Positions 43,140 through 51,201 of a DNA stretch of 64,000 nucleotides are shown piece by piece. The notes beneath the pieces are model-generated. The model made no database searches and was not told where the DNA came from. It saw only the letters and a list, made by a program, of their open reading frames with translations. The number at the start of each line of letters is the position of its first letter. The stretch's first letter is position 1. A program made the translations under genes and the position numbers. This DNA is from Pedobacter cryophilus (GTDB lineage Bacteria; Bacteroidota; Bacteroidia; Sphingobacteriales; Sphingobacteriaceae), in the NCBI RefSeq assembly GCF_005116455.1, contig NZ_SWBP01000003.1:463535-527534 (forward strand), written 5' to 3'.

Positions 43140-44234
43140 ATGGCAGGAAATTCCTTCGGACAAATATTTAAAATCACCACATTTGGAGAATCTCATGGCG
43201 CAGCCATAGGTGTAATTATTGATGGCTGTCCTTCTAATATCTCTATAGATTTAGATTTCATTCAGGATGAGTTAGATAAACGCAAACCTGGTCAGTCTAA
43301 AATCACCACACAACGCAAAGAGTCAGATACTTTTCAAATTTTATCCGGTGTTTTTGAAGGTAAAACAACAGGAACTCCAATTGCTATTATTATTCCAAAC
43401 GAAGATCAGAAATCAAAAGATTATGATCATAATAAAGATACTTTTCGCCCTTCACATGCTGATTATACCTACCAAGCTAAATATGGGATAAGAGATCACA
43501 GAGGTGGAGGCCGTTCTTCGGCTCGTGAAACTGCGGCAAGAGTAGCAGCTGGCGCCATTGCAAAATTATTTCTTCAACAAAAAGGAATTGAAGTTTTAGC
43601 CCATGTAAGTAGCGTTGGAAAAATAGATGCCCCAGAAATTACCATTAATTCGGCAAAAGAATTTATCAATTTAAGAGAAGCAAATATTGTAAGATGTGCT
43701 GATGCGGCCGTAGCCGTAGAAATGATTGAATTGATTGACGGTATCCGTAAAGAAGGTGATACCGTAGGCGGCAAAATATCTTGTTATATTAAAAATTGCC
43801 CTGTGGGATTAGGTGAGCCTGTTTTTGATAAGCTTCACGCTGATTTAGGAAAAGCTATGTTGAGCATTAATGCCGTACATGGTTTTGATTATGGTTCTGG
43901 CTTTGATGGTTCAACCATGCGAGGTTCTCAACATAATGATATTTTTTCATCTGATGAAAACGGAAAAATCTCTACTAAAACCAATTTTTCTGGTGGTGTA
44001 CAAGGTGGTATTTCTAACGGAATGGACATTAACTTTAGAGTGGCTTTTAAACCCGTTGCTACCATTATGAGCAACCAAGAAACGGTAAATAAAGATGGTG
44101 AAGCGGCAGAAATTAAAGGCAAGGGCAGACATGATCCTTGTGTGGTACCAAGAGCAGTTGCCATTGTAGAGGCTATGGCTGCTTTGGTAATTATAGATCA
44201 CTATTTAAGAAACCAGTTGTATCAAAATTCATAA
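43140..44234 (+). CDS. aroC: Chorismate synthase
   Basis: The 364-residue protein matches Aro[20 protein letters not shown] at the start (catalytic His), then [19 protein letters not shown] [16 protein letters not shown] and [19 protein letters not shown]. The FMN-binding [10 protein letters not shown] and [17 protein letters not shown] complete it. It makes chorismate from EPSP using reduced FMN. A repeat-filled gap of 213 bases separates it from aroA, so it may have additional control, but it is probably still in the attenuated operon. Two similar hairpins follow it. Confidence 0.95.
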   Translation: MAGNSFGQIFKITTFGESHGAAIGVIIDGCPSNISIDLDFIQDELDKRKPGQSKITTQRKESDTFQILSGVFEGKTTGTPIAIIIPNEDQKSKDYDHNKDTFRPSHADYTYQAKYGIRDHRGGGRSSARETAARVAAGAIAKLFLQQKGIEVLAHVSSVGKIDAPEITINSAKEFINLREANIVRCADAAVAVEMIELIDGIRKEGDTVGGKISCYIKNCPVGLGEPVFDKLHADLGKAMLSINAVHGFDYGSGFDGSTMRGSQHNDIFSSDENGKISTKTNFSGGVQGGISNGMDINFRVAFKPVATIMSNQETVNKDGEAAEIKGKGRHDPCVVPRAVAIVEAMAALVIIDHYLRNQLYQNS

Positions 44235-44254
44235 GATTAAGAAACCTTAATTCC

Positions 44255-44285
44255 ATGGTCTGTGTCTTCACAGACCATTTTTATT
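44255..44285 (+). terminator. First of two twin hairpins after aroC
   Basis: ATGGTCTGTG/CACAGACCAT (44255-44264 with 44269-44278) is a 10-bp stem with a 4-base loop, followed by TTTTTATTTTG. Confidence 0.85.
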
Positions 44286-44352
44286 TTGTATTTCGATCTA
44301 TGAGTACACAGACCGAAGCATGGTTATATCAACAATAAAAACATTTTTTTCC

Positions 44353-44383
44353 ATGGTCTGTGTCCTCACAGACCATTTTTTTG
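44353..44383 (+). terminator. Second twin hairpin after aroC
   Basis: The same 10-bp stem recurs at 44353-44362 with 44367-44376, followed by seven T. The sequence between the copies (CGATCTATGAGTACACAGACC and its relative) is also duplicated, so a unit of about 98 bases has been tandemly copied. Confidence 0.85.
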
Positions 44384-44437
44384 TTTCAATCGATGAGTAC
44401 ATAAACCTAGGTTAAGAAAATAATAATTAATCAGCTA

Positions 44438-45655
44438 TTAATTGTCTTTTAACGCTTTATCTATAAGTGTAGTTTTTCCATTCCATATTTTACGAGCTGT
44501 CCAATCCTCATTTGGTGCTACCCAAAAAGGATCGGTATCGGGCAATCCTAGAATTAAGAAAACCTGAGTGCATAAATACAAGCTTCCTGTGGAAATGTAG
44601 CTTTCGCCAACTTCGGGTTGATGTCCATAAAAACCAATAGTTAACCATCCATTCTTATCAAAGGTATTGGGCGCTTCTACTTGCTTTTTCACCATGGTGT
44701 ATAGGGCGTATCTTACTTGTTGAGGTTGTATATATTTTGAAAGAACTCCCATTAATGCTATTTTAGAAAGCAGCTGAAAAGCTCCAAATCTATAAGCTAG
44801 TGATCTGCCAATTGGCGGATAAGTGCCATCACTTGCTATTAAACGCTCTTGCACTTCGGCATATCTAATGGCTCTTTTTAATGCTAAACCATTATCTTCA
44901 AAATCATTAATCCCTTCTTCTTTTAAAGTTTTTAACACCTCTAAAAACATGGGTTGTATCACAAAACTATTGTAGTAATCCCAATGAAAATTTGCACCAT
45001 CGCCATAAGCACCATCCCCTTTATACCAAATTAAATGTTGTTTAATGGCATAATCAACTCGGGTTTTATCATAAGTTCCATCAAATTTTAAAAGAGCAGC
45101 TTCAACCATTGCACTAAACAAAAGCCAATTACTTTCACCAGGTTTAATTACTCTGGTGGATTTTAATGCCGCTATTACATTATTTTTTGTTTGCTCATCA
45201 AGTGGTTTCCATAACTGATTTGGTGCTCTTAATAATGCTTGAGCAAGAAAAGCTGCATCAACTAATGGCTGACCTCCATCTTTATTAAAATTTAGAAAAT
45301 CTGGAGAAGTCTTATCGGTTGCGTTTTTAAGAGCCAACTGAGACATTTCAATATATTTTTTCCTGAGTTTTCCTTCGGGGCTTTCATCAACTCCTAGTGC
45401 TAGCCAAGGAGATATACCTGCTAAAGTTCTCCCAAAAGCTTCAAGATGAGTATACTTTACGGCGTTTGAAGTTTTAGCCTCTATCGGCATTGTTTTTCTT
45501 AACTCACCTTTACTTAAAGCACTTAAAACCGGATCGGCAATGCGCAACATGGTTTGTACCATATAAGCTCTTTGTGCTGCAGGATTATCCAAATCCTGAG
45601 CGTTAACATTAAAGGTTAGCAGAAATAAAATAATAAGGGAAAATATCTTTTTCAT
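44438..45655 (-). CDS. Secreted DUF2264 family protein
   Basis: A signal peptide (IFSLIILFLLTFNVNAQ) precedes a single large alpha-helical domain matching DUF2264 in order: AYMVQTMLRIADPVLSALS, ALGRTLAGISPWLALG-like EAFGRTLAGISPWL, NWLLFSAMVEAALL and YGDGANFHWDYYNSFVIQPM. The alpha/alpha-barrel character suggests a glycoside hydrolase or lyase relative acting on plant or algal polysaccharide in the periplasm. No catalytic residues are assigned. It is monocistronic and faces the aroC terminators. Confidence 0.8.
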   Translation of the reverse strand: MKKIFSLIILFLLTFNVNAQDLDNPAAQRAYMVQTMLRIADPVLSALSKGELRKTMPIEAKTSNAVKYTHLEAFGRTLAGISPWLALGVDESPEGKLRKKYIEMSQLALKNATDKTSPDFLNFNKDGGQPLVDAAFLAQALLRAPNQLWKPLDEQTKNNVIAALKSTRVIKPGESNWLLFSAMVEAALLKFDGTYDKTRVDYAIKQHLIWYKGDGAYGDGANFHWDYYNSFVIQPMFLEVLKTLKEEGINDFEDNGLALKRAIRYAEVQERLIASDGTYPPIGRSLAYRFGAFQLLSKIALMGVLSKYIQPQQVRYALYTMVKKQVEAPNTFDKNGWLTIGFYGHQPEVGESYISTGSLYLCTQVFLILGLPDTDPFWVAPNEDWTARKIWNGKTTLIDKALKDN

Positions 45656-45773
45656 TGAATCAAATTTATGTTTTCTATTGATTTATTTTTCATTGAATAT
45701 CAATCACATTTTGAACAATTATTTTAATACTTCAAAATACGATGAATTTAAGCTTGATTAAGCTATCTGTTTT

Positions 45774-45819
45774 AGATTTGTCAACTCTTTTATAAAAACG
45801 CAAGAGAGTTGACAAATCT
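45774..45819. repeat. 15-bp perfect palindromic hairpin
   Basis: AGATTTGTCAACTCT (45774-45788) and AGAGTTGACAAATCT (45805-45819) pair fully around a 16-base loop. It lies upstream of two divergently oriented genes, so it is not an obvious terminator; a REP-like element or protein-binding site is possible. Confidence 0.65.
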
Positions 45820-45933
45820 TTAAATAAAAAAAATTCACTAACGCAAATCTTGAGAAGCAATTCAATAGCTGGAAAAAACTTGTGCTTTTTTATGGATTTA
45901 AATTTTATAGTATTAAATACCCATTACAAGGTT

Positions 45934-46016
45934 TTGCGTTAGGGATTGGAACGGCATCTTTTTTGGCTTTTTCTGCCAAAAAAATATAGTGTAAAGCCCG
46001 CCCGAACGCCCAAATA
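45934..46016. repeat. Dispersed hairpin repeat, copy 1 (CGGCATC ... AACGCCCAAATA type)
   Basis: The element reads GCGTTAGGG, then ACGGCATC, a hairpin TTTTTTGGC/GCCAAAAAA, ATATAG, and finally CCCGCCCGAACGCCCAAATA. Copies of the same plan lie at 55107-55182 (same orientation) and 59519-59618 (opposite). Together with the palindrome at 45774 it makes up the recognisable content of the gene-free stretch 45656-46074. Confidence 0.75.
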
Positions 46017-46074
46017 AATATACTATTCAGTCGTTTTTACTTTAAATTTTAAAATGAATACTTAGCTTTCACAC

Positions 46075-46443
46075 ATGTTTAAATTTAAAGGTGAATTTGA
46101 GAAAACAGCCATTTATGAGACTAAATTATTTGGAAAAGGGACGGGTTTAACTATTCCTGGAATTGGGATTATTGTGGGAGAAGAAATTTTCTCTAAAAAC
46201 AAAGATCCTTGGTTAATTAAACATGAATATGGCCATATTCTACAAAAAGCAAAATATGGCCATTTCAAATTCTACACTCAAATTGCGATTAAAAGCTTAT
46301 GTAGTGCCGCTAAACAAAGTATTTTTAATCATCATCAACATGCTTTTCATCCTGTTGAAATAGCTGCAAATCAGTTAGCTTATGAATATTTTAACCAGCC
46401 AAAAGATTGGCCGGTTAAAAGGTTTCCTTTAAGCGCTGTATAA
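46075..46443 (+). CDS. Small HExxH protein, putative zinc-binding, 122 aa
   Basis: The protein has an HEYGH motif (H50, E51, H54) in LIKHEYGHILQKAKYGH and a possible third ligand Glu95 in HPVEIAANQLAYEYF. This is the minimal zincin layout in a very short protein. No signal peptide is seen. It may be a stand-alone metallopeptidase-like domain of the kind often annotated as an uncharacterised conserved Bacteroidota protein. It is isolated, with repeats upstream and a convergent peptidase gene 5 bases from its stop. Confidence 0.6.
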   Translation: MFKFKGEFEKTAIYETKLFGKGTGLTIPGIGIIVGEEIFSKNKDPWLIKHEYGHILQKAKYGHFKFYTQIAIKSLCSAAKQSIFNHHQHAFHPVEIAANQLAYEYFNQPKDWPVKRFPLSAV

Positions 46444-46448
46444 ATTAT

Positions 46449-48434
46449 TTATTTTAAATATTTAGCGTACCAATCTAAATATCTTTTCAATCTATCTGCC
46501 TGGTAACTTAAAATCCCAATTCCATGAAACTGATTTGGGTAAATCACTAATTCTGTTGGGATATTTAAAGTTTTTAAGGCTGCGTACATTTGCTCGCTTC
46601 CTTCTGATGGCACATTAAAATCATTTTGGCCCACCATAAATAAAGTTGGTGTTTTAATTTTATCTGCATGTGTAAATGGATAAGAAATTTTCATATATCT
46701 TTCTAAATCTTTCTTTACCCAAGGATAACCAATTTCTTCATTCCATTGTAACATGTATTGATCAATTCCGTACATAGAAAGTTGCATTGCGCTGCCAGCA
46801 CCGCTTATTCCAGCTTTAAATCTGGTATCAGTGGCAATGGTATAATCAGTTAAAATACCACCATAGCTCCAACCGCCGATGCCTAATTTATCACCATCAA
46901 CCAAACCTTGTTTTACCAAATAATCTGTAGCACCTAGTAAATCTTGTACTTCTAAATTTCCCCAATCGCCATAAATGGCTTTACTAAAAGCTATGCCTCT
47001 GCCATTACTTCCTCTATAATTTACCGCTGCAACGGCATAACCACCAGCTGCTAAAACCTGACGGGTGAGATCAAAAGAAAATTCGTCTTGAGAAACCGGA
47101 CCGCCATGTATAAACAAAATCAATGGTAATTTTTTAATCCCTGCATCAGATGGTTTTAAAAGCAAGCCAGATACTATGGTTCCGTCTTTACTTTTAGATT
47201 TAAAACCTGTAACTGTTGCTAAATCAATACCGCTTAACCATTTTTCATTCACATGAGTAATTTGATTTAATACGCCATTGGTTAAAGTAAAAAGGTTTGC
47301 CGGATGCTGAGGATCGCTCATGCTGGTTAACCACTTACCTGCAGAATGGCTTTCTAAACCTGAAAAACTACGCTCGCCATCAATAACTTTAGTGATTTTT
47401 CCGGTAGCTAAATCTACCGAAGAAATATATGATTGCCTGTCATCATCTACTAAAAAAGCAATACTTTTACTATCATTATCCCATTTTGGATTACCAACCG
47501 GGCGGTCTAATTCTTTAGTTAATAACTTGGAGTTAGCACCATCTGGATTCATGATGGCTAAAATGTTTTGATCATAATTGATGAAAGTTTCATCAGAAGT
47601 TGATCGTAAATAAGCAATGTACTTTCCGTCTTTACTCCAAGATGGTCGGCTATCTCTACCCTTCCAGGTGGTTAATTGTTGAATTTGCGCTCCAGCTTTT
47701 GCCTCTACAACATAAATATCATCATTATCGTTTCTGTCAGGATCTGCTGTTCTGTTGCTTACAAAAGCTATTTTTGAGCAATCTGGCGACCAAGTAGGCT
47801 GACCTTCATCATAATTACCCGTAGTAATTTGAGTCAATTTTTGAGAAACAACGTCTAAAACGTAAAGATGCGTTGGACGGCTGTCTGTATAACCTTGTAT
47901 ATCTTGTTTATAATTGTATCTATTGGCTACAATAGGCGCTTTGGTTGGTGATTTCTTTTTTGCGGCTAAATCTTCATCTTTAATTACTAAAGCTATTTTT
48001 GAACCATCTGGCGACCATAAATAACTTTGCAAATCTCCTTTTACTTTAGTGAATTGTTTTGCTTCGCCACCTCTTCTATCCATTAACCAAATTTGACTGT
48101 TTTCTACAGAATCTACTTTTTTAGACGATAGGTAAGAAATGTATTTACCATCAGGACTAAAAGTAGCAGCGCCTTCGCCCTCTTCAGAATAAGTCAATTG
48201 AAAATTATCTTTACCATCCCAACTTACCATAAAAAGATCTGATTGCTTTTTATTTTTTGCAGAATCGGGCGTAGAAACACTATATAAAACCCATTTTCCT
48301 TCTGGTGAAACTTGCGGATTTGCGATAGACTGTAAACGGTAAACATCATTTGGATGGAGTTTTCTTTTCGCATTTTGAGCTTGAGCCACTCCCAAACATG
48401 CTATCAAAGAACAAAAAAGTATTGATTTTTTCAT
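46449..48434 (-). CDS. Secreted S9 family peptidase, 661 aa
   Basis: A signal peptide (SILFCSLIACLGVAQAQ) is followed by a TolB-like propeller with repeated SPDGKYI/WSPDGSKIA strands (about 40-390). The hydrolase domain has Ser523 in GGWSYGG, Asp605 in GQNDFNVP and His637 in NQFHG. The layout matches acylaminoacyl-peptidase-like S9C enzymes. It is the third S9 peptidase in the window; its propeller and motif differ from the other two, so this is not a recent copy. Expected site is the periplasm. Confidence 0.9.
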   Translation of the reverse strand: MKKSILFCSLIACLGVAQAQNAKRKLHPNDVYRLQSIANPQVSPEGKWVLYSVSTPDSAKNKKQSDLFMVSWDGKDNFQLTYSEEGEGAATFSPDGKYISYLSSKKVDSVENSQIWLMDRRGGEAKQFTKVKGDLQSYLWSPDGSKIALVIKDEDLAAKKKSPTKAPIVANRYNYKQDIQGYTDSRPTHLYVLDVVSQKLTQITTGNYDEGQPTWSPDCSKIAFVSNRTADPDRNDNDDIYVVEAKAGAQIQQLTTWKGRDSRPSWSKDGKYIAYLRSTSDETFINYDQNILAIMNPDGANSKLLTKELDRPVGNPKWDNDSKSIAFLVDDDRQSYISSVDLATGKITKVIDGERSFSGLESHSAGKWLTSMSDPQHPANLFTLTNGVLNQITHVNEKWLSGIDLATVTGFKSKSKDGTIVSGLLLKPSDAGIKKLPLILFIHGGPVSQDEFSFDLTRQVLAAGGYAVAAVNYRGSNGRGIAFSKAIYGDWGNLEVQDLLGATDYLVKQGLVDGDKLGIGGWSYGGILTDYTIATDTRFKAGISGAGSAMQLSMYGIDQYMLQWNEEIGYPWVKKDLERYMKISYPFTHADKIKTPTLFMVGQNDFNVPSEGSEQMYAALKTLNIPTELVIYPNQFHGIGILSYQADRLKRYLDWYAKYLK

Positions 48435-48594
48435 ATTGATTAAAATAAGAGTTTAAGGTAAAAGAAATATGATGAGAAATAAAAATTGCTGTGTAACACT
48501 TTAGTGAAATAGAAATTGGTTTATACAAGCAGAATTGCTTTTGCATAAAAAAAGCCACTTTTTCAAGCAGCTTTTTGTTCAGTCTTTTTTGTTT

Positions 48595-49104
48595 TTAAAG
48601 AAATTCACCCTTTTCATTAGTCTTAACCCTTAGCCTTTTATTATCTTTTTCTAATAAGAGTTTATAGGTTTTGGTTGATTCATCAGTTGCACTAAAATAA
48701 CTGACCAGATATACATCTTTTGCAATTTTCCAATCGGGATATTTTTTGACCACAGCTTCAGCTACAGGAGTTGGTATTTTTATGTTTTTAAATTTTTCTG
48801 CTGTACGTAAAAGCTTTCCTTCTTTATCATAAACAGCTAATATAGAGCCTTCTGGAATGTAAAAAGAAATAAAATAATTATCATATACATCTTCGTAATA
48901 CTCAGAATTTTTGAGATCAAAAGCAGCCGCTTCCATTTCCAGTCGTTTTACAGGTATTGCCAATTCTTTGTTATCTACCGAATTGAGATACCTATAATTG
49001 AAAGCAACTACTTTTACTTCGGGTAAAGTGTCTTGTGCAAAAGCTAGAGCGGTGAATCCAAAAATAAAAACACCAAGGCTTAGCATTAATTTTGACTGTT
49101 TCAT
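48595..49104 (-). CDS. Secreted 169-aa protein, PepSY/DUF2874-like
   Basis: A signal peptide (MKQSKLMLSLGVFIFGFTALAFAQ) precedes two short alpha/beta repeats. One holds IPEGSILAVYDKEGKLLRTAE and the other YPDWKIAKDVYLVSYF with VKTNEKGEF. The helix-turn containing PTPVAEAVVKKYPDWKI is characteristic of PepSY-like proteins, a family that may inhibit proteases or bind cell-surface partners. I use the ATG at 49104; an upstream TTG at 49113 is less likely. Function unproven. Confidence 0.65.
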   Translation of the reverse strand: MKQSKLMLSLGVFIFGFTALAFAQDTLPEVKVVAFNYRYLNSVDNKELAIPVKRLEMEAAAFDLKNSEYYEDVYDNYFISFYIPEGSILAVYDKEGKLLRTAEKFKNIKIPTPVAEAVVKKYPDWKIAKDVYLVSYFSATDESTKTYKLLLEKDNKRLRVKTNEKGEFL

Positions 49105-49265
49105 GATTTTCAATTTTAAGGTTATAAATAGTTAATTAACCATGTATATGACGATTAACATTTAAACAAAATTGTAAATTAGTCTTTATTAAAGCGTTGA
49201 TTAGGATTGTTATAGGAAGTGATTTTTGTCAATCAAACTCAAAACGCAGGTTGATAGGAAACAAA

Positions 49266-49300
49266 AAAACCGCCTTTAAATATATTTAAAGGCGGTTTTT
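49266..49300 (-). terminator. Terminator of tRNA-Leu
   Basis: A 15-bp perfect stem (49266-49280 with 49285-49299, core CCGCCTTTAAA) is followed on the minus strand by a T-rich tract. It lies 14 bases past the tRNA 3' end. Confidence 0.85.
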
Positions 49301-49313
49301 ATATGTTTTTTTG

Positions 49314-49397
49314 TACCCAAGAGGAGATTCGAACTCCCACACCCATACAGGCGCCAGCCCCTCAAGCTGGTGCGTCTACCAATTTCGCCACCTGGGT
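49314..49397 (-). tRNA. tRNA-Leu (anticodon GAG)
   Basis: Read on the minus strand the 84-base RNA folds as a class II tRNA. The acceptor stem ACCCAGG pairs with CTTGGGT and leaves discriminator A. The D-arm has AAATTGGTAGAC and the anticodon stem CCAGC/GCTGG encloses loop TTGAGGG with anticodon GAG. A variable arm follows, and the T-arm has GTTCGAATC. The 3' CCA is not encoded. It reads CUC and CUU leucine codons. A -7 box TATATTTG lies 7 bases upstream. Confidence 0.95.
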
Positions 49398-49404
49398 ATA
49401 TTTG

Positions 49405-49412
49405 CAAATATA
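49405..49412 (-). promoter_or_regulatory. -7 promoter box of tRNA-Leu
   Basis: TATATTTG on the minus strand matches TAnnTTTG. TTG elements occur about 17 bases further upstream in TTGATTGTTTG. Confidence 0.6.
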
Positions 49413-49439
49413 AATTTTAAAAGCACAAACAATCAATTT

Positions 49440-50201
49440 TTAGATATGGATTTCTTGTCCGTCATAAGCCAGTTGAATGCCTTTTGGCAAATAAGCAGCA
49501 ACATCTTCATGTTTTCCTAATTTATGGCTAATGTGAGTAAAGTAAGTAGTCTCGGCGTTTATCATTTGTGCAAAAGCTATGGCCTCTTCTAAAGTAAAAT
49601 GTGAAATATGCTTCTCTTTTTGCAAAGCATTAATCACCAGTGTTTTACTTCCTTTTATTTTTTCAATTTCGCTTTCGCTAATGGTTTTTGCATCAGTAAT
49701 GTAGGTGAAATCATTAATTCTGAACCCTAAAACTGGCATTTTAAAATGCATGACTTCTATTGGTGTAAGCTCAATATCTCCAACAGAAAAAGGTTCTGAG
49801 TGAATCTCATGCATATCAATTTGTGGGATTCCCGGATATTTAAAATCTGAAAAAACATAATAAAATTCACGTTTTAGCGATTCTTGCACTGCTAAAGTGG
49901 CGTAAATATCCATCACCGCTTTTTGCTTATAATTAAAAGCTCTAATATCATCTAAACCTGCAATATGATCTTTGTGTTGATGAGTAAAAACCACCGCATC
50001 TAACTTTTGCACATTGGCTCTAAGCATTTGATACCTAAAATCTGGCCCGGTATCAATCACCACCGTTTTATTAGCAGATTCAATCAAAATACTACTTCTT
50101 AAGCGTTTATCTTTTTGATTAACAGAAGTACAAACCTCGCAATTACAAGCAATTACAGGCACACCCTGTGAAGTTCCGGTACCTAAAAAAGTAACTTTCA
50201 A
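49440..50201 (-). CDS. MBL fold metallo-hydrolase (PhnP/RNase Z-like)
   Basis: The 253-residue protein starts FLGTGTSQGVPVIACNCEVC, the glycine-rich and Cys-containing opening of PhnP-type phosphodiesterases. It has THQHKDHIAGLDD (HxHxDH zinc site), VMHFKMPVLGFRI, YITDAKTISE and FTHISHKLGKHE. PhnP cleaves cyclic ribose phosphate; related enzymes hydrolyse other phosphodiesters. Its ATG overlaps the stop of the small upstream gene by four bases. Class assignment is firm, substrate uncertain. Confidence 0.85.
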   Translation of the reverse strand: MKVTFLGTGTSQGVPVIACNCEVCTSVNQKDKRLRSSILIESANKTVVIDTGPDFRYQMLRANVQKLDAVVFTHQHKDHIAGLDDIRAFNYKQKAVMDIYATLAVQESLKREFYYVFSDFKYPGIPQIDMHEIHSEPFSVGDIELTPIEVMHFKMPVLGFRINDFTYITDAKTISESEIEKIKGSKTLVINALQKEKHISHFTLEEAIAFAQMINAETTYFTHISHKLGKHEDVAAYLPKGIQLAYDGQEIHI

Positions 50202-50473
50202 AACGAGATGCTAGTTTGAAGAAGTGAATAATAAAATTGCTTTTGTTTATCTGATAAAAGGGTTTCGTCTACTTCTAATACTTTAATCAATTCTATTAAA
50301 GCAATGATTTTACTCTCGAGATTAGAAAATTTATTGACCACCACAATTTTACTGCTTTCCATTAAGCAAGAACCTGTTTTAAAATTGCCTTTCTCATACC
50401 TTACGCTATAACCCAAATCGGTTAAGAGCTTTTCTAGCTTTTCTAAAGTATGGTTGGTAATAGAAATAGACAT
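50198..50473 (-). CDS. 91-aa hypothetical protein coupled to the MBL hydrolase
   Basis: The small protein begins ISITNHTLEKLEKLLTDLGYSVRYEKGNF and has CLMESSKIVVVNKFSNLESK before a C-terminal helix pair. The stop overlaps the next gene's start (ATGA-type, 4 bases), so the two are translated together. I recognise it only as the kind of small conserved gene seen near PhnP-like genes in Bacteroidota; no function is assigned. A terminator for the upstream ftsK-lolA operon lies directly before it. Confidence 0.65.
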   Translation of the reverse strand: MSISITNHTLEKLEKLLTDLGYSVRYEKGNFKTGSCLMESSKIVVVNKFSNLESKIIALIELIKVLEVDETLLSDKQKQFYYSLLQTSISF

Positions 50474-50495
50474 GCCTCAAATTTGCAAAAAAAAA

Positions 50496-50519
50496 GGGAG
50501 ACCTTAAATAAAGTCTCCC
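50496..50519 (-). terminator. Terminator of the ftsK-lolA operon
   Basis: GGGAGAC/GTCTCCC (50496-50502 with 50513-50519) forms a stem on the minus strand, followed by a run of nine T (the A-tract before 50496 on the plus strand). Confidence 0.85.
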
Positions 50520-50540
50520 AATTAAAAAATTTCTATTTTC

Positions 50541-51200
50541 TTATCTTAAATCTACCACATCTACGCCTGGATATTTTTTGGCATCAAATGAAAACATAGA
50601 CTCGCTAACTTTCACATTTGGAGTAAAGGTTTTTATTAAATAAGTATAAACATTTCCGTTTTTATCATAAACCACAATATTTGAGATTTGCTTATTCACC
50701 TTATCTATTCTCAATTTAATTTTTGAGAAAGAACGTTCGGCCAAAGGAGCCAATTCTATATTTTGATAAACACGATTGTTCAATTTAGTTTCACCAAGAT
50801 AAACGGATTTAAACCCTTTTTCATAAATGGTAAATATTTGAGCCGGATTAAGTGCTGAAGCACTGTTATCTATTTCACTAACTTGTACCTCATTATCGTT
50901 TTTTAAATAAGTCCATTGTACTTTACCATCAGAAATTAACTCTTGCGTACCTACCGAAACTTTGTATTTGTTTAATTTGGATTTGATGTACAAAGTACCG
51001 TTTTGTGTTTCGTTAATTTTAGCCTGAGGATTTTTAATTCCATAACTAAAATCAGCTTTTACCATATCGTAAGAACGATATTTTTTACTTACACCTGCTA
51101 AAATGGCTTTAGCCTGAGCATCTGTTTGAGCATATATATCAGAAAAAGTAAGCAATAATATCAAACCCAATAATCCTATTTTTCTGTTTTTATTTATCAT
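50541..51200 (-). CDS. LolA-like outer membrane lipoprotein carrier protein
   Basis: The 219-residue protein has a signal peptide (KIGLLGLILLLTFSDIYAQ) and the LolA fold: AILAGVSKKYRSYDMVKADF at the start of the mature part, GTLYIKSKLNKYKVSVG, and a beta sheet through LLIRIDKVNKQISNIVVYDKNG-like LRIDKVNKQISNIVVYD. LolA shuttles lipoproteins across the periplasm in a hydrophobic cavity. It starts one base after the ftsK stop, an order (ftsK then lolA) that is conserved in many bacteria. Confidence 0.85.
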   Translation of the reverse strand: MINKNRKIGLLGLILLLTFSDIYAQTDAQAKAILAGVSKKYRSYDMVKADFSYGIKNPQAKINETQNGTLYIKSKLNKYKVSVGTQELISDGKVQWTYLKNDNEVQVSEIDNSASALNPAQIFTIYEKGFKSVYLGETKLNNRVYQNIELAPLAERSFSKIKLRIDKVNKQISNIVVYDKNGNVYTYLIKTFTPNVKVSESMFSFDAKKYPGVDVVDLR

Positions 51201-51201
51201 T

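Noticed and set aside
43870..44338. Several short frames overlapping aroC
   Set aside because: All overlap a full-length, motif-complete chorismate synthase and have no independent support.
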